Shown: positions 6,622-15,363 of the stretch, one piece after another
Position numbering within the stretch: the first letter of the stretch is position 1
Layout of the letters: every line of letters starts with the position of its first letter
DNA from: an uncultured Slackia sp.
GTDB taxonomy: Bacteria; Actinomycetota; Coriobacteriia; Coriobacteriales; Eggerthellaceae
DNA: 64,000 nt
Assembly: GCF_934630525.1 (NCBI RefSeq)
Contig: NZ_CAKTVX010000001.1
Location: forward strand, 372,001-436,000
Direction: 5' to 3'
Translations under genes and position numbers: made by a program
Notes under the pieces: generated by a model
The model's database searches: none
Told to the model about the DNA's origin: nothing
The model's input: only the letters and a program-made list of their open reading frames with translations

Positions 6622-9381
6622 CTACATCGTCACATTCAAGGCGCGAAGCGCGGGGACGATCGCATCGTCGCGAGAGATGCGAACTGCCGCCGCCGCCAAA
6701 ATACAGCCGAGGGAAACCGCCGACGAGTCAATCGTTTCTCTCGCGGCAGCAAGGAGGAATTCGGCGTTTTCGGTCAAAGCATTCAAGGGGACGCCGTGTG
6801 CTTGAAGAATCGCCTCGTCCTCCTCAACACTGTGGCGTTTAAGGCCCTTCACCGACGAGAGCAGCTCGTCGAGTTCAGCTTTCGCCTCGGCGGCCATGTA
6901 GGAATTAAGCATGCTGCAGCGTTTATAGCAAGCGACCGCGGCATCGTACTTCTCGAGTTTCCAGAACGAATACGCGAGCCAATAGAACGCGAGTCCGGCG
7001 TCGTCGACCTTCCATGTGACTTCGAGCGCCTTGCAGCACATCTTCACTTCGTTTTCGTAGTCGTCTTTCATGAAGTACGCTCGAGCCGCGCGTAAGTACG
7101 AATAGGCGCGTGCCGGAGAGAGCTCTATACAGCGTTGCGCATGCCTGAGCGCCTCATCGGCGCCTGTAATCGTCGTTGTGAGCTCTTGTGCAAGGGAATC
7201 GTGCGCAAGAAACACTTCGTCGGCAAGAGGGCTCACGATGCGGCCTTTCGCGTCGTCGAGGCATCGTTTCGCATAAATCGCGCGCGTTTCGTAGCTGTCA
7301 AAATAGCGATAGCATACGCGCGAGGTGTCGCTGAAACCGTCAATGGCATCGCCTTGCGCGGCTAATTCCTCAAGGAGCCCAATGGCAGCCGGATCGTCGT
7401 CGCGCATGAGCGACGAAGCGCGCATCATGGCGGGCTTAAGGCCGTATGCATCCATGAACGCTTCCTTCACCTCGAGAAACGACGTTTCCCCTAAAGAGCC
7501 TTCGGAGAATGCGGCCAAAAGCCTATTGCAAATGTCACGCACAAGCAAATCTTCCGTGCGGTCATGAATCTGCTTCAAGGCGAGCTCGGCGTTTTCGACG
7601 CCAGCATCAAGCGCGGCTGAAACCTCATCGGCATACGCGCGCCGCTGGCCGTCTTCGAAAATGGACATGCGCATGGGACAATCAACATGGAGCATGTCGC
7701 GCGCCTTTTCATTGAATGGCGTGGTGTCGATTGCCACCAATCGCTCAAAGCTCGATTTAAAAGCGTCCTGGCCAAGAGAGAAAAGTTTATCAATGCGGCG
7801 GAGCCCATTATCGCCTTCGAGGTTGAAACGCGCATTGAACCTCGAAAGGGTCTCGAAGGGTTCCTTGAATGCATTCGCCTCGCTTGCCGAATATGCCTCG
7901 CAGAGCGTTTTGCGGTCGAATTCAGCAGAAATTACGATGTCGTCCCTCTTTCCGTCGCGCAGGCAATTCACGCAAACCTTTTCAATTGAGGCCGAGGCGT
8001 GAAATGCGCTCGACGCGGCCAAAAGCGCAGCATGCGCGGCATAGCGCGCCTCAGTCGCGTTCAATTCAAAAGAGGTATACGGTAGATAATCGTCAACATC
8101 GCTGTCCCAATGAGTTTGCGCCATGGCGAATTTGCAGGGTACGGCAAGATTAAAGCCGACTTCTGTGCATGCTTCGTTCAGGCAAAACTCATAGGGAATG
8201 CGGTAGGGCGCGCGCCACAACTCCCCCGCTTGGGCAATTGCGATGTGGGTATCCCAACGTCCTGTTGTTTCAAGCGGCGTATTCGGATCGGGCGCTTGCA
8301 CACAGAGGTATTCGACGAAGGAATCGGCGAGTTTCGAAATCTCTTCTTCGGTTTGCTCGAATGTGTCGTCCTCTTCGCTTTCGAGGAAGTTGGACACCAT
8401 GAGGAATCTGTTGAGGGCTCCTTCAGCGCGCAACAGCTTGTGACGTATCTCGCGCGTGGCGTCGCACGAGGCGAAAGCGCCATCTTCCAAACATTCGGTT
8501 TGCGTGTTGTACACGAAGTCGAGAAAGAACAGGTTCGAGTATCGCGACGTGCGAATGAGGCGAGCATTCGGCCCCTCGGCCGCCCCTTCGACCGTTAAAG
8601 CGTCGCCGGAGATACCGACGAGGCCGCTGTCGCGCAGGCCGTTCACCAAAAATCGCTCAATACCGCGCGCACGTTCGGGGTTTTCGGTCCATGACGTCTC
8701 CGCTTCCAGGACCTCTCGATTAATCGCGTCAAAAAAATCGGATTGCTGGAATCGTGAAAACACGGCGGCCAAATCGAAAGCCTCATTGGGCATGGCCCCA
8801 TGGGCGCTCGAATCGCCCGATGCGGATTTGGGCTCCCACTCGGTGCAGCGCGCAAATTCGACGAACGCGAGATAGGCGATCGACATAAACTCAAGGTAGC
8901 GCAATGGGTTTGCGACTTCGAATTTCCCAGGGAACGAATCGTCTATTGCCGTGTAGCTGAACTCGGCTTTCCTGGTGTTTTCGACGTTCGCGACCCTGGC
9001 TTCGGCAACCGTTCGACGCGAGCCATCGCCGAGAAACACATCCAAACGTGCCGGTGACGTGGCGTCGGCGTTTTCGTTGTTGGCCCCCGCCGATTCGACG
9101 TTGTTCTCACAGGTGTACACAACTAAATCGGGGTCGCGCAGCGGTTCTTGGTCGAGGGGTTCATCGCAGGAATACGCTCGACCGAACCAATCGATATACG
9201 CAACGATGCGCGCCTTGCTCGTATTCGCTGGATTGTCAAAAGCGGCAACGTAGCACGCTCCGCCCTTAGGCATGGCGAGGCCGCTCGAGATGTAACCATA
9301 CGTTGCACCCGAAGGCATCAAGGGAACGCAGCGAAGTACATCGCGTTTTGCAAAAAAGCTGAGTTTTACGGGAGATCCCAT
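6622..9381 (-). CDS. Large TPR-containing protein of unknown function
   Basis: A 919-residue, probably cytoplasmic acidic protein without a signal peptide. Most of it is not recognisable. The last third has tetratricopeptide-like helical pairs (for example EALRHAQRCIELSPARAYSY, and LAYSFWKLEKYDAAVACYKR) that usually mediate protein-protein contacts. The frame is open to 9492, but the ATG at 9381 (MGSPVKLSFF) is preceded by AGAGGTG at a good distance. It stands alone on the minus strand, converging with the ATPase gene. Partner and role are unknown. Confidence 0.8.
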   Translation of the reverse strand: MGSPVKLSFFAKRDVLRCVPLMPSGATYGYISSGLAMPKGGACYVAAFDNPANTSKARIVAYIDWFGRAYSCDEPLDQEPLRDPDLVVYTCENNVESAGANNENADATSPARLDVFLGDGSRRTVAEARVANVENTRKAEFSYTAIDDSFPGKFEVANPLRYLEFMSIAYLAFVEFARCTEWEPKSASGDSSAHGAMPNEAFDLAAVFSRFQQSDFFDAINREVLEAETSWTENPERARGIERFLVNGLRDSGLVGISGDALTVEGAAEGPNARLIRTSRYSNLFFLDFVYNTQTECLEDGAFASCDATREIRHKLLRAEGALNRFLMVSNFLESEEDDTFEQTEEEISKLADSFVEYLCVQAPDPNTPLETTGRWDTHIAIAQAGELWRAPYRIPYEFCLNEACTEVGFNLAVPCKFAMAQTHWDSDVDDYLPYTSFELNATEARYAAHAALLAASSAFHASASIEKVCVNCLRDGKRDDIVISAEFDRKTLCEAYSASEANAFKEPFETLSRFNARFNLEGDNGLRRIDKLFSLGQDAFKSSFERLVAIDTTPFNEKARDMLHVDCPMRMSIFEDGQRRAYADEVSAALDAGVENAELALKQIHDRTEDLLVRDICNRLLAAFSEGSLGETSFLEVKEAFMDAYGLKPAMMRASSLMRDDDPAAIGLLEELAAQGDAIDGFSDTSRVCYRYFDSYETRAIYAKRCLDDAKGRIVSPLADEVFLAHDSLAQELTTTITGADEALRHAQRCIELSPARAYSYLRAARAYFMKDDYENEVKMCCKALEVTWKVDDAGLAFYWLAYSFWKLEKYDAAVACYKRCSMLNSYMAAEAKAELDELLSSVKGLKRHSVEEDEAILQAHGVPLNALTENAEFLLAAARETIDSSAVSLGCILAAAAVRISRDDAIVPALRALNVTM

Positions 9382-9709
9382 CGACGAGCACCTCTTTGAT
9401 GTGGGTCGAAATTTCGACCGTCGTTTCAGTTCGAACATTATACCGCTCGAATAGAGTACAGGCTGCCCTCTGCGATATGCCGTTTTGCACACATCTAAGC
9501 ATCTATGGTGCGTCTAAAACCCCGCATGACCGCTGCCCGTTAAATAGAACCGTCTCCCGCGAAACCAGCATCGCAGAGTCAAGATTGGAAATGATACAAC
9601 TATAGTAGGTATTGAAGAAAAGACGATTTCGCAGATGAAACGCGTAGTGACGCGATGGGTGGCGCAATAAGGGGAATGTTCGAGCGCGCCCTGGGGAGAA
9701 GGAGCAAGC
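9382..9709. other. Gene-free divergent gap, nothing recognised
   Basis: 328 bases between two divergent starts. It must hold the promoters of the TPR gene and of the 59-codon ORF, but no convincing -35/-10 pair, repeat or RNA gene could be picked out. A TATAGT at 9601-9606 lacks a correctly spaced -35. Confidence 0.4.
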
Positions 9710-9889
9710 ATGGGCACAACCGCAGAGGAGCCGCGCAGCATGCATTCGCATGAGACCGGGCATAGGCTCACGGCAGATGAAGCGGCCTTTTTGAAAGAAT
9801 TCCTCCTTGATTCGCCGCAATTCGTCGTTGTTGGCGATGAAGGGACGAAATCCAAGAAGCATTCTCAGTCGAAGAAAAATAAAACATAA
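9710..9889 (+). CDS. Small 59-residue protein of unknown function
   Basis: ATG at 9710 is preceded by GAGAAGGAG, a strong ribosome site. The 59-residue product has an acidic first half (LTADEAAFLKEFLLDSPQF) and a very basic lysine/serine-rich tail ending KSKKHSQSKKNKT. There is no signal peptide or membrane span. The stop codon lies inside the stem of a strong terminator, so the transcript would end exactly at the gene end, which supports it as a real short mRNA. No family recognised. Confidence 0.65.
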   Translation: MGTTAEEPRSMHSHETGHRLTADEAAFLKEFLLDSPQFVVVGDEGTKSKKHSQSKKNKT

Positions 9890-9923
9890 GAAAAAGGAGG
9901 CACTTCGCCTCCTTTTTCTTATG
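9885..9923. terminator. Bidirectional terminator with 17-base stem
   Basis: Perfect inverted repeat CATAAGAAAAAGGAGGC (9885-9901), loop ACTTC, GCCTCCTTTTTCTTATG (9907-9923). U-rich runs lie in the stem on both strands, so it can end the 59-codon gene from the left and rnhA from the right. Confidence 0.88.
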
Positions 9924-9975
9924 CTGAAATCGCCAAGCCTCATCGGCTCATGGTACATGTGCCTCATGTGCCCAA

Positions 9976-10452
9976 TTAAGCCTGGAAACCTTCGTCCTTA
10001 ATCCTTCCTTCGCCATCGGCCGCCGTCGTTGCAAGTTCATCGCAGCGTTCGTTTTCAGGATGCCCCGCATGACCTTTCACCCAATGAAACGTGACGTTAT
10101 GAGGCTCTTTCGCCTTCAGGAGACGCTTCCAAAGATCGGCATTTTTCACGGGCTCCTTCTTTGCGTTTTTCCAGCCTCGTTTGAGCCATCCTTCGACCCA
10201 ATGCTGGTTGAAGGCGTTCACCACGTATTGGGAGTCCGAGATGACGTCAATCTCGCAAGGACGTTTAAGCACTTCAAGAGCGGCGATAACGCCCAAAAGC
10301 TCCATGCGATTGTTGGTCGTGCAATCGAACCCCTGCGAAAGTTCCTTCACATGCAGTTTTCCAGAGGGATCGGTGTAATGCAGAACCGACCCGTATCCTC
10401 CCGGCCCCGGGTTTCCGCGCGATGATCCGTCGGAATAGATGGTTACATGCAT
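9976..10452 (-). CDS. rnhA: Ribonuclease HI
   Basis: A 158-residue RNase H type 1 that cuts RNA in RNA-DNA hybrids, for example R-loops and Okazaki primers. The metal-binding active site is complete: D8 (IYSDGSSRGNPG), E51 (NNRMELLG), D73 (ISDSQYV) and D138 (NERCDELA), plus the catalytic histidine H128 in VKGHAGHPENE. The basic handle region (GWLKRGWKNAKKE) is present, as in the E. coli enzyme. Length is normal. It ends against the terminator at 9885-9923 and starts 152 bases from the divergent membrane-protein gene. Confidence 0.96.
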   Translation of the reverse strand: MHVTIYSDGSSRGNPGPGGYGSVLHYTDPSGKLHVKELSQGFDCTTNNRMELLGVIAALEVLKRPCEIDVISDSQYVVNAFNQHWVEGWLKRGWKNAKKEPVKNADLWKRLLKAKEPHNVTFHWVKGHAGHPENERCDELATTAADGEGRIKDEGFQA

Positions 10453-10604
10453 GAGCGGCCTTTCTTCTTAAGCTCAAATTCGCATTTTGGTCAGATGATG
10501 GTAACACGTATACACGTTTGACGAACGATGCCATCGAAAAGGCAACAAGAGAGCATGCCGCGCCTTCGTGAAGGTACAATCATCGAGGTATCGAAAGGAA
10601 CGTT

Positions 10605-11279
10605 ATGCAGATTATCGTTATAGCCGTTGTTATCATCGCACTTGTCGCGTGGGCCGTTGTGAAAAACGACGAGATGTCCGGTTTGGGACGGAATGTGAAA
10701 ACGGGCACCCTGCGACACCCGCATGGAAAACTCGTTCGCGCAAAGGCGACAACGGCCATGGCCGAAGAGACTCCCCTTGCCAATCGCATTAAGCGTTCGA
10801 TGCCGCTCATCTCTTCTGTTGCCATTATTGCCGTATGCTTGGTGCTGTATGTGTGCGATTTCACGGTATTGGGCCATTCGAGTTCGCAGCTCCTCGCCAC
10901 GCTTTCCTCAACGGGTATCGTTGCTTTGATTATCGCAGCTGAAGCAACGCTACGCGCGCCGGAAGACGCCCGAACGTTCTGGACGTATGTCTACGCCCTT
11001 GTTGCGGGAGTTGTATGCGCCCTTGTTGTGTGGGAAGTTGTTGCCGCAGCTGCTTCTATGTCGTTTAGTGAGGAATCGACCTTGCTTGTCTACGGCATTG
11101 TGACGTGCGTTTGCTACATGCTTGGCTCTGGTGCATGTGTAGCGCTGCTGCCGAGCAAGGTGACGTTTGAACGCACCTTCGAAGATGGCGCAAAACGTTC
11201 TATTACGGTTTCGACACGAAGCGCGGCCTATTCTGCTTACGTTGCTATGATGGAGCCATCACCTACGAAGGAGGACTAG
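10605..11279 (+). CDS. Integral membrane protein of unknown function
   Basis: A 224-residue protein with an N-terminal span (residues 2-19), a basic cytoplasmic stretch (about 28-65) and four further spans (about 67-86, 96-112, 125-150 and 158-182), then a soluble C-terminal tail. The start has AAAGGAACGTT just upstream. The next gene, encoding a zinc-ribbon protein, begins 1 base after this stop with GGAGG inside this gene's end, so they are translationally coupled and probably act together. No family is recognised. Confidence 0.78.
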   Translation: MQIIVIAVVIIALVAWAVVKNDEMSGLGRNVKTGTLRHPHGKLVRAKATTAMAEETPLANRIKRSMPLISSVAIIAVCLVLYVCDFTVLGHSSSQLLATLSSTGIVALIIAAEATLRAPEDARTFWTYVYALVAGVVCALVVWEVVAAAASMSFSEESTLLVYGIVTCVCYMLGSGACVALLPSKVTFERTFEDGAKRSITVSTRSAAYSAYVAMMEPSPTKED

Positions 11280-11280
11280 C

Positions 11281-11868
11281 ATGGGCTTTATGGACGATTT
11301 GAACGATATGTTCAACAAGAGCGCGGCTGCAGCTGGCGATATGCTCAATAAGGGCGCCTCCGCCGCGGGACGCATGGCCGATAGCGCGAATCTGCGTTTT
11401 AAGCAGGGCGAAATCGATCGTCGTTGGAAAGATGCCTGCGCCGCTTTGGGCGAAAGCGTGATAGAAGCGGTCAAAGCCGACCCCGCCCTTTTGTCGGGTC
11501 GCGAGCAAATGATGGCCGACCTCGATGCAATCGCCAAAGAACGAGCCGATGTCGCCGACGAACTGCAGCGCATCGCAGCGGAAGCAGAAGCCGCCCGTCG
11601 TGCAGGACGAGTGAAAACATGTCCCGAGTGCGGAGGCGAGGTTGGCATCGATGCGAAGTTCTGCATGCATTGCGGTTACCCGATGCCTATCGACGTTCAG
11701 CCCGAGCCTGCTGCGCCCGTATCGACTGAAGCGGAAAGCGGCAATGAGCCAGCCGCCGAAAAGGCAGCCCAAAGTGAAGTCGAAGTAACCGAGGGCGCAC
11801 CCTCAGGCGAAGCTTCCGATGCGCCTAAAGCCGAGGCCAATGCTGCGAGCGAGTGCAAAGCCGAATAG
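11281..11868 (+). CDS. Zinc-ribbon protein with coiled-coil N-terminal half
   Basis: A 195-residue soluble protein. Residues 1-105 are helical and rich in Ala, Glu and Arg, resembling a coiled coil (ELQRIAAEAEAARRAGR). A zinc ribbon follows, CPECGGEVGIDAKFCMHCG (two CxxC knuckles 12 residues apart). The last about 60 residues are a low-complexity Ala/Glu/Pro-rich tail. Zinc ribbons of this kind occur in many envelope-associated or regulatory proteins, so function cannot be named. It is coupled to the upstream membrane protein (gap of 1 base), suggesting the pair forms a membrane-tethered complex. A terminator follows at 11953. Confidence 0.8.
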   Translation: MGFMDDLNDMFNKSAAAAGDMLNKGASAAGRMADSANLRFKQGEIDRRWKDACAALGESVIEAVKADPALLSGREQMMADLDAIAKERADVADELQRIAAEAEAARRAGRVKTCPECGGEVGIDAKFCMHCGYPMPIDVQPEPAAPVSTEAESGNEPAAEKAAQSEVEVTEGAPSGEASDAPKAEANAASECKAE

Positions 11869-11952
11869 GAGCCGCTCAAGGTTTTGCCATTCTGCAGAAT
11901 CCGCTATTCCGAATGCTGGAACATTGACGTTCGGTCTCTTAGTTTAGGAAAC

Positions 11953-11985
11953 AAAAAAACGCAGGCCATATGACCTGCGTTTTTT
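11953..11985. terminator. Bidirectional terminator between zinc-ribbon gene and gdhA
   Basis: AAAAAACGCAGG, an 8-base loop, CCTGCGTTTTTT: a 7-base G+C-rich stem flanked by A- and T-runs, so it works on both strands for the two converging genes. Confidence 0.9.
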
Positions 11986-12008
11986 GATTAATTCAAGAAA
12001 TCGCTTTT

Positions 12009-13364
12009 TTAGCAAACGCCCTGAGCGATCATGGCGTCGGCGACTTTTTCAAAGCCAGCGATATTAGCGCCCATGACGAAGTTGCCTTCGTGGCCGTACT
12101 TCTTGGCGGTGTCGTCAACGTTATGGAACATACCGCGCATGAGCTGCTCGAGCTTGCCATCGACTTCCTCGAAGCTCCAAGAGAGATGCTCGGCATTCTG
12201 GCTCATTTCGAGACCAGAAACGAGCACGCCGCCCGCATTCGCTGCCTTGCCGGGCATGAAAGCAACGCCGTTCTCGAGGAAGTAGTTGGTCGCCTCGATG
12301 GTAGACGGCATATTGGCGCCCTCGCCTACGACCTTGCAGCCGTTGGCCACAAGCGCCTGAGCGTCTTCGAGGAGCAGGGTGTTCTCGCGAGCGCACGGAA
12401 GCGCGATGTCGCAAGGAAGCTGCCATACGCCACGGCCGTCTTCGGCATGCCAAATAGCATTCGGACGCTCGTCGAGATACATGGCGAGCGTAACGCCCTT
12501 GTCGTGGCCAGAACGCTTCTTGTTGTAAACGTTCTCGAGCACCTTGTAGTCGATGCCCTCGGAGTCTTCAACCCAACCATGGGTGTCGGAGCACGCAAGC
12601 ACCTTGCCGCCGAGCTGGGAAACCTTCTGAACAGCGTAAATCGCAACGTTGCCGGAGCCGTGAACGACGACATTCTTGCCCTCGAACGAATCGCCGTTCG
12701 ACTTCAGATATTCGTCAACGAAGTACACCAGGCCATAACCCGTGGCCTCGGTGCGAGCGAGCGAGCCGCCAAACGAGAGGCCTTTGCCGGTAAGCACGCC
12801 GGTCCACTCGTTGCGAATGCGCTTATACTGGCCGAACATATAGGCAACTTCGCGGCCGCCAACGCCCAGGTCGCCCGCAGGAACGTCGGTGTTGGGACCG
12901 ATGTGGCGGCACAGCTCAGTCATGAACGACTGACAGAAATGCATAATTTCGTTGTTCGACTTACCCTTGGGGTCGAAGTCGGAACCGCCTTTGCCGCCGC
13001 CCATTGGAAGCGTGGTGAGGCTGTTCTTAAGAATCTGCTCCAGGCCCAGGAACTTCAGCATGCCGAGCGTAACCGTGGGGTTGAAGCGAAGGCCACCCTT
13101 GTAGGGGCCAATGGCGGAGTTGAACTCGACGCGATAGCCGCGATTGACCTGGACCTTACCAGAATCATCGACCCAAGGAACGCGGAACATCACGACGCGC
13201 TCAGGCTCGACAAAACGCTCGAGCAGAGCGTTCTCTTCATATTCGGGATGAGCATCGAGCGCAGGGCCAAGCGTGCTCAGGATTTCCGTGGCTGCCTGAA
13301 TGAATTCGGGCTGGTCGGCGTTCTTGGCCTTGAGCTCTTCAAGGATTCGTTCGGCGTAGGACAT
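12009..13364 (-). CDS. gdhA: NADP-type glutamate dehydrogenase
   Basis: A 451-residue hexameric-type glutamate dehydrogenase (2-oxoglutarate + NH3 + NAD(P)H to glutamate). The substrate-domain motif PMGGGKGGSDFDPKGKS holds the catalytic lysine, and PAGDLGVGGREV and the dinucleotide-binding VVVHGSGNVA follow. Length and motifs match the anabolic, small-hexamer class (E. coli GdhA-like). The start ATG at 13364 follows AAAGGAGAATTGC. It is a single-gene unit between terminators. In asaccharolytic gut Coriobacteriia it could run in either direction; cofactor preference is inferred from family, not proven. Confidence 0.96.
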   Translation of the reverse strand: MSYAERILEELKAKNADQPEFIQAATEILSTLGPALDAHPEYEENALLERFVEPERVVMFRVPWVDDSGKVQVNRGYRVEFNSAIGPYKGGLRFNPTVTLGMLKFLGLEQILKNSLTTLPMGGGKGGSDFDPKGKSNNEIMHFCQSFMTELCRHIGPNTDVPAGDLGVGGREVAYMFGQYKRIRNEWTGVLTGKGLSFGGSLARTEATGYGLVYFVDEYLKSNGDSFEGKNVVVHGSGNVAIYAVQKVSQLGGKVLACSDTHGWVEDSEGIDYKVLENVYNKKRSGHDKGVTLAMYLDERPNAIWHAEDGRGVWQLPCDIALPCARENTLLLEDAQALVANGCKVVGEGANMPSTIEATNYFLENGVAFMPGKAANAGGVLVSGLEMSQNAEHLSWSFEEVDGKLEQLMRGMFHNVDDTAKKYGHEGNFVMGANIAGFEKVADAMIAQGVC

Positions 13365-13553
13365 GCAATTCTCCTTTACGCAATACTAATGCGGGTCGGC
13401 CAAGGCCGCAGGACGCCTAATGCGTCTCCCCTTCTGATGAGGTTAGCATACGTGGCGCGTGTTTCGTGAATGTTACGCATTGCGAGAAAGTTTCGAGTGC
13501 AGTAAAAATATCGAACATTTCTACCGTTTGCCCCGTGAGCAATACCGTTTAAG

Positions 13554-13598
13554 AAAAACGGCCAGAGGCTTGCGCGACGCGAAGAGCTCTGGCCGTTT
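13554..13598 (-). terminator. Terminator downstream of dut
   Basis: Arms AAAAACGGCCAGAG (13555-13568) and CTCTGGCCGTTT (13587-13598). On the minus strand the stem is followed by GTTTTTCTT, 25 bases after the dut stop. Confidence 0.78.
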
Positions 13599-13622
13599 CG
13601 AAGGTATAAAAGGTGCAAGCGT

Positions 13623-14066
13623 TTATTGGACGCCGGAGCTGCCGAAGCCGCCGCAGCCGCGTTCGGTTTCGTCGAGCGCGTCAACGACGTTCCACTCGAC
13701 ATTCTCGACTTTTTGAATGACAAGTTGGGCGATTCGATCGCCCGGTGCGACTTCAAAAGTTGAATGCGCGTCAAGATTGATAAGCGCAACTTTAAGCTCG
13801 CCGCGATAATGGCTATCGATGAGGCCGGGGGTATTGAGCACGGTAACGCCCTGCTTAATCGCAAGGCCGCTGCGGGGCTGAACGAAACCCGCATATCCTT
13901 CAGGGATTGCAATCGCAAGGCCCGTGGGTACAAGTGCGCGTTCAAACGGGGCAAGAGTCGCAGGTTCTACGGCGCGCAAATCAACGCCGGCGTCACCAGG
14001 ATACGCGTACGATGGAACTACCGCATCATCACGAAGTTTGGTAATGGGAATAGTGAGAGATGCCAT
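13623..14066 (-). CDS. dut: Deoxyuridine 5'-triphosphate nucleotidohydrolase
   Basis: A 147-residue trimeric dUTPase, hydrolysing dUTP to dUMP and PPi. All five family motifs are visible: PGDAGVDLRA, PRSGLAIKQG, GLIDSHYRGE, RIAQLVIQ and the C-terminal P-loop-like RGCGGFGSSG that closes over the active site. The frame is open to 14099, but the ATG at 14066 (MASLTIP) has AGGAAAG about 8 bases upstream and fits family length. It follows nrdR by 53 bases on the same strand, so both deoxynucleotide genes may share a transcript. Confidence 0.95.
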   Translation of the reverse strand: MASLTIPITKLRDDAVVPSYAYPGDAGVDLRAVEPATLAPFERALVPTGLAIAIPEGYAGFVQPRSGLAIKQGVTVLNTPGLIDSHYRGELKVALINLDAHSTFEVAPGDRIAQLVIQKVENVEWNVVDALDETERGCGGFGSSGVQ

Positions 14067-14119
14067 TTTGCCAACTTTCCTATTGTTCATGCAGCGCATA
14101 TGAAGCGAGCTGGAATCGC

Positions 14120-14569
14120 CTATTGAAGGCCTTCGAGTGCTTCGCGGAACTCTTCAACGGTTTGAAAATCTTTGTAGACGCTCGCGAATCGGATATAGGC
14201 AACATCATCGAGGCCGCGCAGATGCTCAAGAACGATATCGCCAAGATCTTTCGATTTGATCTCGAGGCGGCCTGCGGCACGAAGCTCAGCTTCAATGTCG
14301 TCGATAATTTCCGCTTTCTTTTCGTTCGGGATATTGGGGCGCTTAGCGCACGCGATGCTAATGCCGCGATAAAGCTTCTCGCGGTCAAAGACTTGCGTCG
14401 TGCCGTCAGATTTCACAACGATAATTGGGTTATCACCGAGGCGTTCGTAGGTCGTAAAACGGTTTCCGCATTTCAGGCATTCACGACGACGGCGAATTGA
14501 GTTGAACTCATCGGAGGGACGAGAATCAACGACTTTAGATTCGGGGTGGCCACAAACGGGGCAGCGCAT
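14120..14569 (-). CDS. nrdR: Transcriptional repressor NrdR
   Basis: A 149-residue repressor of ribonucleotide reductase genes. The N-terminal zinc ribbon (CPVCGHPESK...CLKCGNRF) is followed by the ATP-cone domain that senses ATP/dATP (VVKSDGTTQVFDREKLYRGI onward). The longer open frame reaching 15244 is not used: the ATG at 14569 has TTGGAGGG directly upstream and gives the normal family length. The 286 bases upstream, to the next stop at 14856, hold no clear gene. Confidence 0.95.
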   Translation of the reverse strand: MRCPVCGHPESKVVDSRPSDEFNSIRRRRECLKCGNRFTTYERLGDNPIIVVKSDGTTQVFDREKLYRGISIACAKRPNIPNEKKAEIIDDIEAELRAAGRLEIKSKDLGDIVLEHLRGLDDVAYIRFASVYKDFQTVEEFREALEGLQ

Positions 14570-14855
14570 ATGCCCTCCAATCATACCCACCTCGCACAGA
14601 GCGAAGCAAGCGTACGAATCGACAATATGTCGTTCATGATACACGCTTGAAGCGAAAGCCGCCGAAACGAAAAAGAATATACACGATAAGTAAGAGCGCG
14701 CGGCGAACCGTAAAACCCGAATCGACCCACCGTAAAGTTGCATATAACGCCAGGCGATCGAGTACGGCGACAGATGCATTGTCGCAATGGGAACGACGTA
14801 CGCAGCGCCACGCCGTCGCTTAATGCAGCAAAAACGACGGCGGGCGAAGATGGAG

Positions 14856-15254
14856 CTAAATCGCGATAACGAAAAGCGTTGCAAGAAACGCGACGAACCC
14901 TGCGGCAGTAAGCTTCGAAAACGAGGGCGCAGCTTTGATCGACGCATGGTTAGCGACGGTTTCGTTGTTGGGACCAAGAAGCTCGAATGCGCCAAGAGCA
15001 CGTATCGAAAATGCAAGATCGTCGCGGAACGTTGCCGTTGAAGCGCTTTGAACATGAGGAGCGTACGCGCGGGCATTTGCTTCGCTGCGACGCGTTGCTC
15101 CCTGCGTATTTGCTTCAGACGCGAGAACGGAACGACGGTCGACCGGAATAATGCGAGCCCCATGTTCGATTTTGCGCGCCGCGGTGCCATCAAAGAAATC
15201 GGCCTGGTCATATGAGGGATAAGCGGGCTTTGCGCTGTTAACAACCGTTTTCAT
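14856..15254 (-). CDS. SOS-linked small protein with C-terminal membrane anchor
   Basis: A 132-residue protein starting at ATG 15254 with GGAGTTGTC just upstream, divergent from lexA and sharing its promoter region with three LexA boxes. The first about 110 residues are polar and unrecognised. The last about 19 (KLTAAGFVAFLATLFVIAI) form a single membrane span ending at the stop. In many Gram-positives the gene divergent from lexA encodes an SOS cell-division inhibitor (YneA, SosA, DivS), usually a membrane span plus LysM. Here position and anchor fit, but no LysM is present and the span is at the extreme C terminus. Possibly a shortened or different inhibitor; function is inference from position. 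Confidence 0.7.
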   Translation of the reverse strand: MKTVVNSAKPAYPSYDQADFFDGTAARKIEHGARIIPVDRRSVLASEANTQGATRRSEANARAYAPHVQSASTATFRDDLAFSIRALGAFELLGPNNETVANHASIKAAPSFSKLTAAGFVAFLATLFVIAI

Positions 15255-15275
15255 GACAACTCCTTCGAATAGCAC

Positions 15276-15305
15276 TTGCAACGAACCTTTGTTCGTGGTT
15301 ATAAT
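15276..15305 (+). promoter_or_regulatory. lexA promoter with overlapping LexA box 1
   Basis: TTGCAA (15276-15281), 18-base spacer, TATAAT (15300-15305). The spacer is filled by a perfect palindromic LexA box ACGAAC-CTTT-GTTCGT (15281-15296), so bound LexA would block RNA polymerase. Such a Cheo box is the known Gram-positive/actinobacterial SOS site. Confidence 0.9.
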
Positions 15306-15309
15306 AAAT

Positions 15310-15351
15310 CGCACAAAAGTTCGTGTCAATGATTTTTCAAACATTTGTTCG
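15310..15351 (+). promoter_or_regulatory. LexA boxes 2 and 3
   Basis: CGCAC-AAAA-GTTCG (15310-15323) and CAAAC-ATTT-GTTCG (15338-15351) each differ by one base from CGAAC-N4-GTTCG. The three boxes are centred about 28 bases apart, roughly under three helical turns, and lie between the divergent starts, fitting graded or cooperative LexA control of both genes. Confidence 0.75.
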
Positions 15352-15363
15352 ACAGGAGTTCGC

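Noticed and set aside
9585..9606. Promoter TTGGAA...TATAGT before the 59-codon gene
   Set aside because: The spacer is only 10 bases, far from the 16-18 needed.
12090..13469. A 459-codon open frame antisense to gdhA
   Set aside because: Shadow of gdhA; sequence shows no domain and its product is biased to Ala, Val and Arg.
14570..14855. A LysM domain in another frame after the SOS-linked small gene
   Set aside because: All three minus frames were read; one has a vague resemblance (YVVPIATMHLSPYSIAW) but lacks the LysM GD-L-W core, so no frameshift is claimed.
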